Part shown: piece by piece, positions 39,101-47,329 of the stretch | Position numbering within the stretch: the first letter of the stretch is position 1 | Layout: the number at the start of each line of letters is the position of its first letter | Assembly (NCBI RefSeq): GCF_028288465.1 | Contig: NZ_JAQBNR010000059.1 | Span: forward strand, 19,404-83,403 | Direction of reading: 5' to 3' | Source: Ferruginibacter sp. | GTDB lineage: Bacteria; Bacteroidota; Bacteroidia; Chitinophagales; Chitinophagaceae | DNA: 64,000 bases | Position numbers and translations under genes: made by a program | Notes under the pieces: generated by a model | Databases searched by the model: none | What the model was told of the DNA's origin: nothing | What the model saw: only the letters and a program-made list of their open reading frames with translations

Positions 39101-41759
39101 CAATTTGTGTAGTGTGCGTTTTCCCGGCCAGTAAATAATCAAATGGCTTTTCGCCTTCGGGTAATTTTAATCCGGCATAACTTGCATACGGACTGTAAGG
39201 CACCGTCATATTATCGATGCTGAAACTGCCGCCCGGCTCAAAAACTTTGATTATCATGTTAGCCGTCAACATGCCTGGCGCCGATTCATCCATTTCAAAA
39301 TTTGGTTTGATGGTGGCATTGCCTTCTGCATCCAGTGTGCCATCTAAAATGGTTTTGCTTTGTGTGCTGTAATTGCTGGTAGGATTATCAAAATCATAAC
39401 CGGCAAATTTTGCAAAGCCTGTTCTTTTAGCATACAGGGATGCATCAATTTTTGCTTTCAAATTTTTACCCGGTGTACCGAATAACCATTTGGCATTGAT
39501 CGTACCTGTGGTTTCATTGCCTTTGCCCAGCACCGCATCTTTGCCAAAATCAACATTAATTTTTAAGCGGTTGGGCATTACTGTTTCCACCTTAATCGTC
39601 TTCTCAAAATTGGCACCACCGCATTTTATTTTGGCCAGCCAGTTACCCGTTGGTGAGCTGGCATCGGTATTGGTTTTAAATAAATAAAAACCGTCTGTGG
39701 CATCGTTTTGTATGATGTGTTTGTACAATTGTCCCTGCGGTGTAAACAGGCTGAATTCTACCGGGTGGTCTTGTGGTAATTTCTTTTCCTTGTCTTCAAT
39801 AATGCAATTGATATACATCGTATCTCCCGGCCGCCATACACCCCGTTCGCCGAAGATAAAACCCTTAATGCCGTTCTTCACTTCTTCGCCACCCACGTCA
39901 AAACGACTTAAGGCCAGTGAACTTCCATCATCCAGTTTTAAATAGCCCCGCTCATTTCCTTTTTTTGCAATCAGTAAGTATGGCTTTCTTTTGGTATCAA
40001 TAGTTGCAAAGCCATCACTGCCACTTTTGCCTTTGCTGATGATGGTTTGCTGGTAATCCATTATCTCCAGGTCAACATCATTCATTGGTTTTGTTGTGAG
40101 GATATTGCTGACCGCTATCAGCAAACTATTGTCGCTGCCACGTTTGGCCGTAAGGCCGATATTACTTGCTAAAATATTTCTTGTAGCCCAACGGTCTTTG
40201 TTGTAATAAGATTTGCTGGCAGGATCATCTTTGCGTTGCCAGTTATAGCCGTAAGGATAGTAGGTATCGTAGCGCTTCCAGAATTCATCGTCTTCATCCA
40301 GGCCATTGTTGTTGCTGTAACTTTCTTCCTCATCACCATAATAATTCTCCTCCTCCCCTGCATCTTTTGCAGTGGTATCTACAGCGCCCTGGTACAAAGA
40401 ATATTGCGGTCTGAAGCCGATGGTAACGTGATAAATGGCACCGGGTTCTGTTTTTAAAAACTTGTCAATATCTAAACTGAAATGCTGGTGTTTGTGCAGG
40501 TCCAGTGCTTTGTCATCATCCAGCCGTAAGGTTTTTTGAACGATTGGTTTGGCTACGCGGCGCAGGTCTGAATTGCCACCGAGGTTATTGTCCTGTAAAA
40601 ATTGCGGCACATTGTTTTCAAAAATTTTGATGATGCTGATGTCGACCGCACTTAAATTAATGGCTTCAAAAGGCAGCACCAAACGGCCGGAGTTCGGCAA
40701 TATATTTCCCTTGCCCTGGATCTTTACCGACGGCATTTTATTTTCAAAATTGATGTTGCTGGTAAAGCCATTGCTTAATGTATCGCCCCACGTATTTTTT
40801 ATTCCTGCATTGATGTTGACGGTATAATTGCCATCCAGTTTTCCGCTGGTAAAAACCTTTACCTCGCTGCCATTGATGGTGTATGAAATATCAGCCTGGT
40901 TGCTGATGGTTATCAAACCGGTAAGGTCCTGCCCGACTAAAATGGGATCACTAAACTGTACCGACGCATATTGCTGCGCTTCGTTGGTGGCTGCAACATT
41001 CAGCACTTTAAAATCCCCGGCCGCAGGTACGGCTATTTCTTTGCTGCCTTTTAATTCAATGCCCATAGGTTGCCCGTTCCAAAGCAGATTCACGTTGCTT
41101 GCGTTGTTGCCGCGTGCAATCGCTTCCACAATAAAGTTGTGCGATTTAGCAACGTCATTGTGTTGCCAGTTTATTTTTAAGGCATTTCCATTTTGTGAAG
41201 CCGACAATAATTTTTCAATCTCCGCTCCCCTTTCAACATCGGCTGTTTCCAGGTTGCCACCCAGCGACATCTTGTTTTTAGTGCCGTTACTTCGCAAACC
41301 TTCATCTGAAACTTTAAACGACGGCTTTGCCGTTTGCATACTAAATTTAAAGTCGCTGTATTTATCCGGCACCTTTGTAACCTTGCCCAGGCTGAATTGT
41401 ACCTGGTACAGCTGGTTGGGTTTTAAATATTCGTCGGGTTTAAATTCAATGGTGGTGGCGTCTACCCATCGTGCTTTACCTTTCACCGAAGGCGAAATAT
41501 CAAACAGCGTTTCCTTCACCTCTTCACCCAGCGTGTGCGTGGTGTTGGCGGCTGCTGCCAGTTGAATACGAATGGCTGCAGTCTTGCTGATGATGCCGGT
41601 AGTATAAGCATCCACGTACTTACTAAAGGCAGGATCAACTTCAATCCATTTGTCTTTTTTACTGCAGGAGAACAAGAGGAAAATTAAAGAAAGGCACAGA
41701 AGGGTACACAAAAAAGTTGCACTGAACTTTTCAGAACGGTTAACAGCATCGGGGTCCAT
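36147..41759 (-). CDS. Alpha-2-macroglobulin family lipoprotein
   Basis: This very large envelope protein of 1870 aa from ATG 41759 has a lipoprotein signal (helix 14-31, LFSC with lipidated Cys32, then SKKDK). Repeated beta-sandwich macroglobulin domains fill residues about 40-1300. The alpha-2-macroglobulin middle region with a bait stretch lies around 1000-1200, and the thioester site Cys1415-Ile-Glu-Gln1418 (PHGCIEQTTS) opens the helical thioester domain. The family is proposed to trap proteases in the periplasm, protecting the envelope alongside PBP1C. The frame continues upstream to 41852, but those 31 residues precede the signal peptide and are rejected. An acidic stretch rich in Glu, Tyr and Asn lies near 470-490. 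Confidence 0.94.
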   Translation of the reverse strand: MDPDAVNRSEKFSATFLCTLLCLSLIFLLFSCSKKDKWIEVDPAFSKYVDAYTTGIISKTAAIRIQLAAAANTTHTLGEEVKETLFDISPSVKGKARWVDATTIEFKPDEYLKPNQLYQVQFSLGKVTKVPDKYSDFKFSMQTAKPSFKVSDEGLRSNGTKNKMSLGGNLETADVERGAEIEKLLSASQNGNALKINWQHNDVAKSHNFIVEAIARGNNASNVNLLWNGQPMGIELKGSKEIAVPAAGDFKVLNVAATNEAQQYASVQFSDPILVGQDLTGLITISNQADISYTINGSEVKVFTSGKLDGNYTVNINAGIKNTWGDTLSNGFTSNINFENKMPSVKIQGKGNILPNSGRLVLPFEAINLSAVDISIIKIFENNVPQFLQDNNLGGNSDLRRVAKPIVQKTLRLDDDKALDLHKHQHFSLDIDKFLKTEPGAIYHVTIGFRPQYSLYQGAVDTTAKDAGEEENYYGDEEESYSNNNGLDEDDEFWKRYDTYYPYGYNWQRKDDPASKSYYNKDRWATRNILASNIGLTAKRGSDNSLLIAVSNILTTKPMNDVDLEIMDYQQTIISKGKSGSDGFATIDTKRKPYLLIAKKGNERGYLKLDDGSSLALSRFDVGGEEVKNGIKGFIFGERGVWRPGDTMYINCIIEDKEKKLPQDHPVEFSLFTPQGQLYKHIIQNDATDGFYLFKTNTDASSPTGNWLAKIKCGGANFEKTIKVETVMPNRLKINVDFGKDAVLGKGNETTGTINAKWLFGTPGKNLKAKIDASLYAKRTGFAKFAGYDFDNPTSNYSTQSKTILDGTLDAEGNATIKPNFEMDESAPGMLTANMIIKVFEPGGSFSIDNMTVPYSPYASYAGLKLPEGEKPFDYLLAGKTHTTQIVNVDSKGNLLGGNTVVEVQFYRIQWRWWWDDNGDNLSNFTQNEYNKLLKKETVQLTNGKGQWQFGTSANEWGRYLILVKDIKSGHTTGSTFYIDEPGWQSRSGDEDQSAASMLSFASNKEKYNVGDEIQLNIPSSKGGRILVSLESGSKVIKNFWQETTQGQTQVKFKADAAMAPNIYATVSLLQPHAQTINDLPIRMYGSIPIFVEDKNTLLHPVLTMASAIRPEQNVSFTVSEQQGKEMTYSIAIVDEGLLDLTRFKTPDPHEAFYAREALGVKSFDLFDYVIGAWGGDLERILTIGGDAEGGPVKQKTANRFKPVVQYLGPFHLSKGQQQTKTFRLPSYIGSVKAMVVAAHEGSYGSTEKTVAVKKPLMLLATMPRVLGPGETIKLPVTVFAMENNIKNVNVTLQSNPYLEVVGTSAQTASFTQTGEQMLYFDVKVKPNVGVGKVKLLASSGGEKADYEVELDIRNPNPAVTSVSEITLAPGQQWNTVANAIGVASTSTAVVEISSLPSMNLQKRLDYLIEYPHGCIEQTTSAVFPQLVLNQLTDLDDYKKSLVDKNVKAGIARMQNFQRPDGGFSYWPGGGESDEWGSNYAGHFLVEAQANGFFVSDNLLQLWKNYQRGKANSWVVNSTNFYGADLTQAYRLYTLALAKAPELGAMNRLKEFKYLSPEGKWRLAAAYKLAGQDATAQALIQGLSTTFAPRPNPGISFGSGLRDEAMVLETLTIMGKRNQAAQLLPTIAAKLSQDDWYSTQTTSYSLIAIAKYCGKNPSGTKIIARASAGAKATDINSASYIRQLPVLFKNGSANVLVSNNGTNTLYVRLITKGQPLSGDSLKVNNNPALLTMSVSYLTQNGAAVDISKLTQGTDFVAKVTVKNTGRRGTYSQMALTQIFPSGWEILNARMLGGEGAFKSSYSTYQDIRDDRLYTYFNINQFETLTYYVQLNASYLGRYFLPGTFAEAMYDNSITAGVNGKWVEVVDPQHQ

Positions 41760-41910
41760 AATGGTTTTGTATTTTTTTGTGCAGTACAACCAGGATGGTG
41801 GTACTGTTAGGTTTGCTGATGTAAATGTTATATAAAATATTGACATCCGCAAGATGCAGAAAAAATAAATGCTGTTAAACTATTTGTAAAACAATCTTTT
41901 GGAAATGAAA

Positions 41911-41965
41911 TTTTTGTCCGGGCTGTATTTTTCAATTTAGCTTCATTTGCGTCGCACTCGTGTAC
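41911..41965 (-). repeat. Dispersed intergenic repeat, copy D
   Basis: On the minus strand it reads GTACACGAGTGCGACGC at one end and CAGCCCGGACAAAAA at the other, with a divergent AT-rich middle. Unlike the other four copies it is not directly behind a stop codon: it lies about 150 nt ahead of the alpha-2-macroglobulin start. Confidence 0.75.
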
Positions 41966-42060
41966 AGTTGTTTTTTATGGCGGCTTTTATGAAAGCGCAG
42001 ATTTATCTTTTAAAAATGAGGATGAAAAATAATGGCATTTAGTGTCTGGGTAATCTGCAG

Positions 42061-42225
42061 CATCAGGCTGCGGCCTGATGTCATTAAGTTAAGCAATGCT
42101 ATTTTAATTGCCACGCCCTTCAGGGCGTGGAATCAAGAATAATTATTAGTTTTATTGGCTTTAGCCAAACTATTATTTGGGCTAAAGCCCAATTTCTTAT
42201 TTCTATTTTTTATCCACGCCCTGAA
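42061..42225. repeat. REP/BIME-like cluster of palindromes
   Basis: Four inverted repeats occur in 165 nt: CATCAGG/CCTGATG (42061-42080), CCACGCCCT/AGGGCGTGG with a 2-nt loop (42111-42130), TTGGCT/AGCCAA (42155-42168) and TTGGGCT/AGCCCAA (42177-42192). A half copy ATCCACGCCCTGAAT follows at about 42212-42226. The order of a GC-rich palindrome, two GGCTNNAGCC-type palindromes, then the GC-rich sequence again is typical of composite REP (BIME-like) elements. No REP-associated transposase gene is in the window. Confidence 0.65.
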
Positions 42226-42296
42226 TAGTGTGACAATTAAAACCTTAACCAAATAACATTGCGCATCGGCCTGTTGCGGCAAGGCCAATTTCATTA

Positions 42297-42749
42297 TTAC
42301 ATTCCTGTTCCCCGTTTCTTTTCTTCCGCAATTTTAAATGCCAGCGGACCGTTGCCGGCAATTAGAAAATAAACCAACAATAGCAGCACAACAATCGTAA
42401 TAAACAATTCGGAATAAGGCAGTAATACATCTTTAGCCATATTTACGAAAATGATGGCGCCTATCAATACAGGTATTTGTATCAGGCAGGCAAAACGGGT
42501 AAATAAACCGAGTACCAGCATGATACCGCCAACAATGTGAATAAAGGGAATTACATGCGCCAGTAACACCGTAAGGAAAGAACCAAAAGTATCTCTGCCC
42601 GACGACATGAGACTAATGAGTAAACTGGTGTTGCGGAGAAAGTCGATGCCTTTGTAACAGAGGAATACCCCCAGGGCGATGCGTATAATATCTACCCATT
42701 TAGGATGATGGTGATCGCCCCAATATTCAAACCGGTGGAGAATGTCCAT
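42297..42749 (-). CDS. DoxX family membrane protein
   Basis: This 150-aa protein has four hydrophobic segments (about 23-40, 58-83, 85-105, 112-132) in the DoxX pattern: WVDIIRIALGVFLCYKGIDFL, HVIPFIHIVGGIMLVLGLFTRFA and LIAGNGPLAFKI near the C-terminus. DoxX-type proteins are small quinol-oxidase-subunit-like or redox-associated membrane proteins, and most have no defined role. The start has a His-rich tract (WGDHHHPKW). It lies between repeat-rich gaps and is probably its own transcription unit. Confidence 0.82.
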   Translation of the reverse strand: MDILHRFEYWGDHHHPKWVDIIRIALGVFLCYKGIDFLRNTSLLISLMSSGRDTFGSFLTVLLAHVIPFIHIVGGIMLVLGLFTRFACLIQIPVLIGAIIFVNMAKDVLLPYSELFITIVVLLLLVYFLIAGNGPLAFKIAEEKKRGTGM

Positions 42750-43063
42750 AACATAAATTTTTAGGATGTAGAAAAAAAGAACTGTTATAAATGTAAGCTT
42801 TTTTTACTTTTTCTCAAAGCACTTTATTTAGGTGTTGACATCAAGTTTATTACGATATCAACGACAAAATTTTTGCATTAACAAAAAGAGAGAGCAAATT
42901 AAACAACGAACACTTTGCAGCCGGGATGTTGGTACAGGTAAACCAATGAGCCAATAAATTTAAGGGGGTACCACATTGCTGTACATGTACAAGAGTGCGA
43001 CGCCACAAATGCACCAAAGAGCTGTTGTTTTAGCCCGGACAAAAAATCTTGAAAATGGAATCA
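42750..43063. other. Intergenic gap with repeat copy C
   Basis: This AT-rich 314-nt gap between DoxX and MFS genes contains the GTACATGTAC palindrome (42981-42990), which runs into dispersed repeat copy C (42987-43046). No gene is seen. The ORF across the repeat is not protein-like. Confidence 0.5.
42987..43046 (+). repeat. Dispersed intergenic repeat, copy C
   Basis: The left end is GTACAAGAGTGCGACGCC and the right end TTTTAGCCCGGACAAAAAA. The middle differs from copies A and B. It lies 17 nt past the stop of the MFS gene, in the same orientation relative to that gene as copies A and B have to theirs. Confidence 0.85.
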
Positions 43064-44263
43064 TTAATAAAGCTGCTCATCATATTCCAGCTCGGGCATG
43101 GCCGTCTTTTTATCAGCGAAAAATTTATTTTTCCATGCTACGGCTGCAGCCAGTAAAGCCATTACAATCAGTAACGACAAGCCTTTTGACAAATCAGAAA
43201 TTTTTGAGATAAAGCCAATGATTGAAGGTCCGGCGAGGAAGCCTATCAGTCCGCCTGTTGTAACCATAGCAAATCCTTCAACGGTGCTTGTACCGGGAAT
43301 GTTGGCCGCCGCACTGAATAAAACGGGCACAATACAGGACGAGCCAAAACCAATTAAGATATATCCAAGTATGGCAACGGGAACCACAGGTGCCAATACA
43401 ACAATGGTAAACCCTGTTGCCGATAACAGGCAGCCAGTGATCACGATTTTTTTACTGCCAATGGAGGCGATGAGGCCGTCGCCGTTTAATCTTCCAAGCG
43501 TCATAGCAATTGAAAAACCGGCGTAGCCAAGGCTGATGAGCGCCTTGTGCGCATGCAGCGTTTCTTTCAGGTAAATAGCGCTCCAGTCGGCAACACAACC
43601 CTCTGCCATAAAAGTGACCATGCAGATAAAGGAAATGCCTAAAATAGCTGGCGAGGGAAGTTTAATTCCGGAACGGCTGTGAATAATATCCTGGTGTATG
43701 AGTAAATGCTTTTGATTGAGCGTGATAATGATTAAAATGGTGCTGGCTACAATTACAATCTGCCATCCGGCCACGATATGCAATGAAATGAGTAATGCGG
43801 CCAAACCGGCGCTTACCGCACCGCCCAAACTATACATGCCATGGCAAGTGCTCATGAATAAGCGGCCTGCTTTTTTTTCCATGATGTTTACTGTTGCATT
43901 TGCAGATACACCGTTCAAAAAACTGCAAAATCCATAAAGGTATAGTATCAGCCAAAACATGGGCCGGTTAAGCGAATTGATTTGCAATATCATGAGCAGG
44001 CAGAGCAAGCGGTAACCATTCAGCATCCAGCGGCCAACAGGCACTTTGCTGAATATTCTTGTAGATAACAGCATGCCACTGATAGCACCAAGCGGCGATA
44101 ACAGCAATGACAAACCGAGGCTGCCATCATCAAAATTTAGCCGCTGTTTTATGGTGGGTATTGCTGCCACCCAGGTGCCGAACAAAAGGCTGGAGGTTGC
44201 GAACAAAAAACCTACCGCCAGTGCAGGTTTGTTTTTAATGAAAGAAGAGATGTTTTTGATCAT
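43064..44263 (-). CDS. MFS transporter
   Basis: This 399-aa protein has about 12 membrane helices and the two-half layout of the major facilitator superfamily. Visible landmarks include AVGFLFATSSLLFGTWVAAI in helix 1, SLGLSLLLSPLGAISGMLLS in helix 2, and CHGMYSLGGAVSAGLAALL in the first half. The pattern resembles the YbjJ/fucose-permease-like group, but the substrate cannot be read from sequence. The C-terminus ends in an acidic cytoplasmic tail, ELEYDEQLY. No regulator or metabolic gene is adjacent to suggest a substrate. Repeat copy C follows immediately. Confidence 0.88.
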   Translation of the reverse strand: MIKNISSFIKNKPALAVGFLFATSSLLFGTWVAAIPTIKQRLNFDDGSLGLSLLLSPLGAISGMLLSTRIFSKVPVGRWMLNGYRLLCLLMILQINSLNRPMFWLILYLYGFCSFLNGVSANATVNIMEKKAGRLFMSTCHGMYSLGGAVSAGLAALLISLHIVAGWQIVIVASTILIIITLNQKHLLIHQDIIHSRSGIKLPSPAILGISFICMVTFMAEGCVADWSAIYLKETLHAHKALISLGYAGFSIAMTLGRLNGDGLIASIGSKKIVITGCLLSATGFTIVVLAPVVPVAILGYILIGFGSSCIVPVLFSAAANIPGTSTVEGFAMVTTGGLIGFLAGPSIIGFISKISDLSKGLSLLIVMALLAAAVAWKNKFFADKKTAMPELEYDEQLY

Positions 44264-44454
44264 TTAAATAACGGAATTAACGCTGCCCGCTATTCAAAAA
44301 TAGTATTATTTTGTCTCACACAAGGGGCGATAAGAATACAACCCGACCAAAGAAATGAATCGGCGTATCCGCTCACTGTCAAAAAAAGACTATTTGCGGC
44401 TGAACCATCGGTTGGTTCTTGGTATCCTTTGTCTGCTTTGGGTGAAACAAAATT

Positions 44455-44862
44455 TTAGTCACTGTCTTCCATATGTAATTTCTGGTGATGTGCGCCGGCT
44501 CCGATGTACAAGGCAAAGCAGGCGATGGCGGTATCTTTTAGCAGACTAATCAATGCCATTTGTTTCGCTTCGGCATTGCCTGCATTCATGAAATTTGGGA
44601 AGTGAATGGTGAGTACAAATATAAAAAGCAGCACTGCCAGCAGGTAGCCTGCGGCTTTTACCCACTTGTTAAGAATAAATGCTGCAGCGACCAGGATAAA
44701 CGCAATGCCAACAAAATAGACCCATATCAATCCGCCGGGTAAAAATTGTGGTACATAATTTACAAGATCGCGGGGATGTAAAAAATGCTGGATTCCGAAA
44801 ATGATCATTACAAGCGAAAGTAAATAAATGGCTAAGCGGGCTAAGACGTGTGGAACTTTCAT
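44455..44862 (-). CDS. DoxX-like membrane protein
   Basis: This 135-aa membrane protein has four hydrophobic segments (about 8-27, 45-63, 70-87, 103-120). The helix 1 motif YLLSLVMIIFGIQHFLHPRDL and the FLPGGLIWVYFVGIAFILVAAAF stretch fit the DoxX-like group. The C-terminus is hydrophilic with His residues (AHHQKLHMEDSD). The function is unknown. It is the second DoxX-type gene within 2.5 kb, but the two proteins look only distantly related. Confidence 0.75.
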   Translation of the reverse strand: MKVPHVLARLAIYLLSLVMIIFGIQHFLHPRDLVNYVPQFLPGGLIWVYFVGIAFILVAAAFILNKWVKAAGYLLAVLLFIFVLTIHFPNFMNAGNAEAKQMALISLLKDTAIACFALYIGAGAHHQKLHMEDSD

Positions 44863-44993
44863 ATCAATCGTTTTTAGACAATTAAGTTACATTAATTAAA
44901 GCCGGAATGCAACTGTTTGGCCATATTCTTTTGCACGAAAGCACTGTGTGTCAATACATCAGGTAATACGGGAAGGCTAGTTGCACAAAACAA

Positions 44994-45041
44994 AACGCGG
45001 AAAACAAGTCCCCATTTTACCTGGGGTTTGTTTTCCGCGTT
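44994..45041 (-). terminator. Long hairpin terminator after lysA
   Basis: AACGCGGAAAACAAG-TCCCC pairs with GGGG-TTTGTTTTCCGCGTT around an ATTTTACCT loop, with one mismatch. It lies 23 nt downstream of the lysA stop codon on the minus strand. Confidence 0.75.
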
Positions 45042-45063
45042 ATAATTATTTTTAGCTGTGCGG

Positions 45064-46272
45064 CTAAATTACCTGGTTTTTCAGCAGGTCTTCAAATTCA
45101 TCTTTTTTGCGGATAAGTTTCGCCTTGCCATCAATCACCATTACTTCGGCAGGTTTTAAGCGACTGTTAAAATTACTGCTCATTTCAAAACCATAGGCGC
45201 CAGCATTGTAAAAAACAAGGTAATCACCTTCCCGTACTTCATTTAGTTTTCTGTCCCAGGCAAAAGTATCTGTTTCACAAATGTTACCAACGATAGTGTA
45301 AATCCTTTCGGCTCCTTTGGGATTGCTGATGTTTTCGATGTGGTGATAGGCATCATACATCATAGGCCGAATCAGGTGATTAAACCCACTGTTGACGCCC
45401 ACAAAAACCGCGGCCGGGGTTTGTTTGATAACATTCGCCTTTACTACAAAATAGCCGCACTGGCTCACTAAATATTTGCCCGGCTCAAACCATACCTGTA
45501 ATTTCCTCCCCGTTTCTTTTTCAAATTCCTGGAAGGCAATCGCTACTTTTTCGCCCAACGCATTTACATCTGTTTCCGCATCACCGGGTTGATAAGGCAC
45601 TTTAAAGCCGCTGCCCAGGTCAATAAATTCAAGATTGGGAAAATGGCTGGCCAGTTCAAACATCACCGCCAGGCCTTCTAAAAAAACATTGATGTCTTTT
45701 ATCTCGCTGCCGGTATGCATATGTATACCGGTAACATTTAATTTTGTTGTTTTTACAATGCGTTCAATATGGCGCATCTGGTGAATAGAAATGCCAAATT
45801 TACTGTCAATATGCCCGGTAGAGATTTTGTAATTTCCGCCCGCCATAATATGCGGATTCAGGCGGATACACACCGGGTAAGAGCTACCGAAATTATTGCC
45901 AAACTGTTCCAGTATAGAAATGTTATCGATGTTGATGTTGACACCCAATTCCTTTACGGCTACAATTTCTTCAAAGTCTACACAGTTGGGCGTATACAAA
46001 ATATCTTTGGGTGCAAAACCCGCCATCAGTCCAAGTTTTACTTCATTAATGCTTACACAATCCAGTGAAGCGCCTATTGAATGAATGTACCTTAAGATAT
46101 TTACATTGGTCAACGATTTACAGGCATAAAAAAACCGGGCGTTACAACCGGCAAAACCCTTCTGCAGCTTTTTATATTGCGCCGCAATGCGTTCTGCGTG
46201 ATAAACATAAACGGGAGTGCCAAATTCTTTGGCCACTTCAATAAGTTGCTCGTGTGTTAAATTCTTTGCCAT
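45064..46272 (-). CDS. lysA: Diaminopimelate decarboxylase
   Basis: LysA is the last step of lysine synthesis, decarboxylating meso-diaminopimelate with PLP. The protein is about 402 aa from ATG 46272. PLP attaches to Lys52 in FFYACKSLTN. HMHTGSEI and the glycine-rich phosphate loop IDLGSGFKVPY are present, followed by WFEPGKYLVSQCGYF, CETDTFAWDR with the active-site Cys of the partner subunit, and FYNAGAYGFEMSSNFNSR at the end. In-frame ATGs also exist at 46305 and 46350, adding 11 or 26 residues that do not look like the family. A minus-strand TACCTTTT sequence between them may be a promoter element favouring the shorter forms. The next gene downstream is on the far side of a terminator. 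Confidence 0.93.
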   Translation of the reverse strand: MAKNLTHEQLIEVAKEFGTPVYVYHAERIAAQYKKLQKGFAGCNARFFYACKSLTNVNILRYIHSIGASLDCVSINEVKLGLMAGFAPKDILYTPNCVDFEEIVAVKELGVNINIDNISILEQFGNNFGSSYPVCIRLNPHIMAGGNYKISTGHIDSKFGISIHQMRHIERIVKTTKLNVTGIHMHTGSEIKDINVFLEGLAVMFELASHFPNLEFIDLGSGFKVPYQPGDAETDVNALGEKVAIAFQEFEKETGRKLQVWFEPGKYLVSQCGYFVVKANVIKQTPAAVFVGVNSGFNHLIRPMMYDAYHHIENISNPKGAERIYTIVGNICETDTFAWDRKLNEVREGDYLVFYNAGAYGFEMSSNFNSRLKPAEVMVIDGKAKLIRKKDEFEDLLKNQVI

Positions 46273-46377
46273 GTTTGATGTGGTGTGTTTTATTTTATTT
46301 TTCATTTTTGAACCGCCATAAAAAAAGGTATGAGAAACAATCTTCGTCATACCTTATTTAAAAATTTATTTTTAAAT

Positions 46378-47250
46378 CTATGATTCCGATTGTTCCTCTT
46401 CCGGTTTATCTTCCTTGGAAGCAACACCTGTTACTTCGTCCTTTTTATCTCCTGCTGCATCTTCTTCCTGTTGATCATTTTCAATCACACTGTTCTCTTC
46501 ATCAAAGGCTGTATCATCAGTTGTAACAATCATTTCTTCTTCAATTAATAGCACGGCACTTTCATCCAGTTCCATTTCCTTTTCGTCTGCTGCTGTATCA
46601 GCATTTGCAAAATCATTGTGCTGGTTTAATTCAGCCATATTATCAGGCACATATGGCTCTGTTAAGGGCATATTATTTACCAGAGTTGCCTGTACCAGTT
46701 CTTCCATCAGTACCTCACTTATCTTGGGTAAATCTGCGGTGCTGTTAATGCCAAAATAATCCATAAAAGATTTGGAAGTAGCATAGATCAACGGCTTACC
46801 AACAGCATCCTCGTTTCGGCCGGAAATAATTACCAAATCTTTTTCCAGTAATTTTTGCACCGCATAATCGCAGTTCACACCACGGATGGCTTCTATTTCA
46901 CTTTTAGCAATTGGTTGCTTATAGGCGATAATGGCAAGGGTTTCAAGTGCAGCATTCGAAAGCCTTTTTAAAAATTTGTCTCCATTTAACTGGGCAACTG
47001 TTTTGTGGTATGCCTTTTTTGTTAAAAATTGCCAGCCGCCGCCGCTTTGCCTTAACTCAAATGCATAAAACTCCGCACTGTATTTTTCGAATATTCCTTC
47101 AATGGCTGCATCTACCTGTTCAACGGTGGCCCTGTCTTCAATAAACCCCAGCGCATTGTTCAGCAGTTCAACCAGCTCCGTATTAATGAGCGGCTTGTCA
47201 CTTGCAAAAATCAAGGCTTCAATATGTGGTATTATCTGTGAAAGTTCCAT
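46378..47250 (-). CDS. scpB: Segregation and condensation protein B
   Basis: ScpB is the winged-helix subunit of the SMC-ScpA-ScpB condensin. The conserved domain occupies residues about 1-175, with HIEALIFASDKPL at the start and SNAALETLAIIAYKQPIAKSEIEAIRGVN in the middle, the latter being the family hallmark, followed by LLEKDLVIISGRNEDAVGKP and YATSKSFMDYFGI. The remaining roughly 95 residues are a low-complexity acidic tail (many Glu and Asp) that is longer than in typical ScpB. No scpA is nearby. It lies between atpG and lysA on the same strand and could be co-transcribed with atpG, whose stop is 79 nt upstream. Confidence 0.94.
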   Translation of the reverse strand: MELSQIIPHIEALIFASDKPLINTELVELLNNALGFIEDRATVEQVDAAIEGIFEKYSAEFYAFELRQSGGGWQFLTKKAYHKTVAQLNGDKFLKRLSNAALETLAIIAYKQPIAKSEIEAIRGVNCDYAVQKLLEKDLVIISGRNEDAVGKPLIYATSKSFMDYFGINSTADLPKISEVLMEELVQATLVNNMPLTEPYVPDNMAELNQHNDFANADTAADEKEMELDESAVLLIEEEMIVTTDDTAFDEENSVIENDQQEEDAAGDKKDEVTGVASKEDKPEEEQSES

Positions 47251-47329
47251 TGGCCCCTGTCCCCTAAAGGGGTATAAAAATTTATTTTGTTAGATGTTAT
47301 CTTTTCCATTTCCGCCTCGGAGATGGATG

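Larger units (their letters stand above)
41760..42296. other. Repeat-rich intergenic region
   Basis: This 537-nt gap upstream of the alpha-2-macroglobulin gene holds its promoter region, repeat copy D (41911-41965) and a cluster of nested palindromes (42061-42225), described separately. There is no coding potential, apart from frames that overlap the repeats. Confidence 0.6.

Noticed and set aside
40828..41565. Plus-strand ORF of 245 codons
   Set aside because: It is the antisense of the alpha-2-macroglobulin gene, whose signal peptide and thioester motif prove the minus-strand frame.
42976..43212. Plus-strand ORF of 78 codons across repeat copy C
   Set aside because: It spans the repeat and the 3' end of the MFS gene on the opposite strand, and the composition is not protein-like.
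44355..44549. Plus-strand ORF of 64 codons starting MNRRIRSLSKKDY
   Set aside because: It overlaps the 3' end of the DoxX-like gene on the other strand and no family is recognised.
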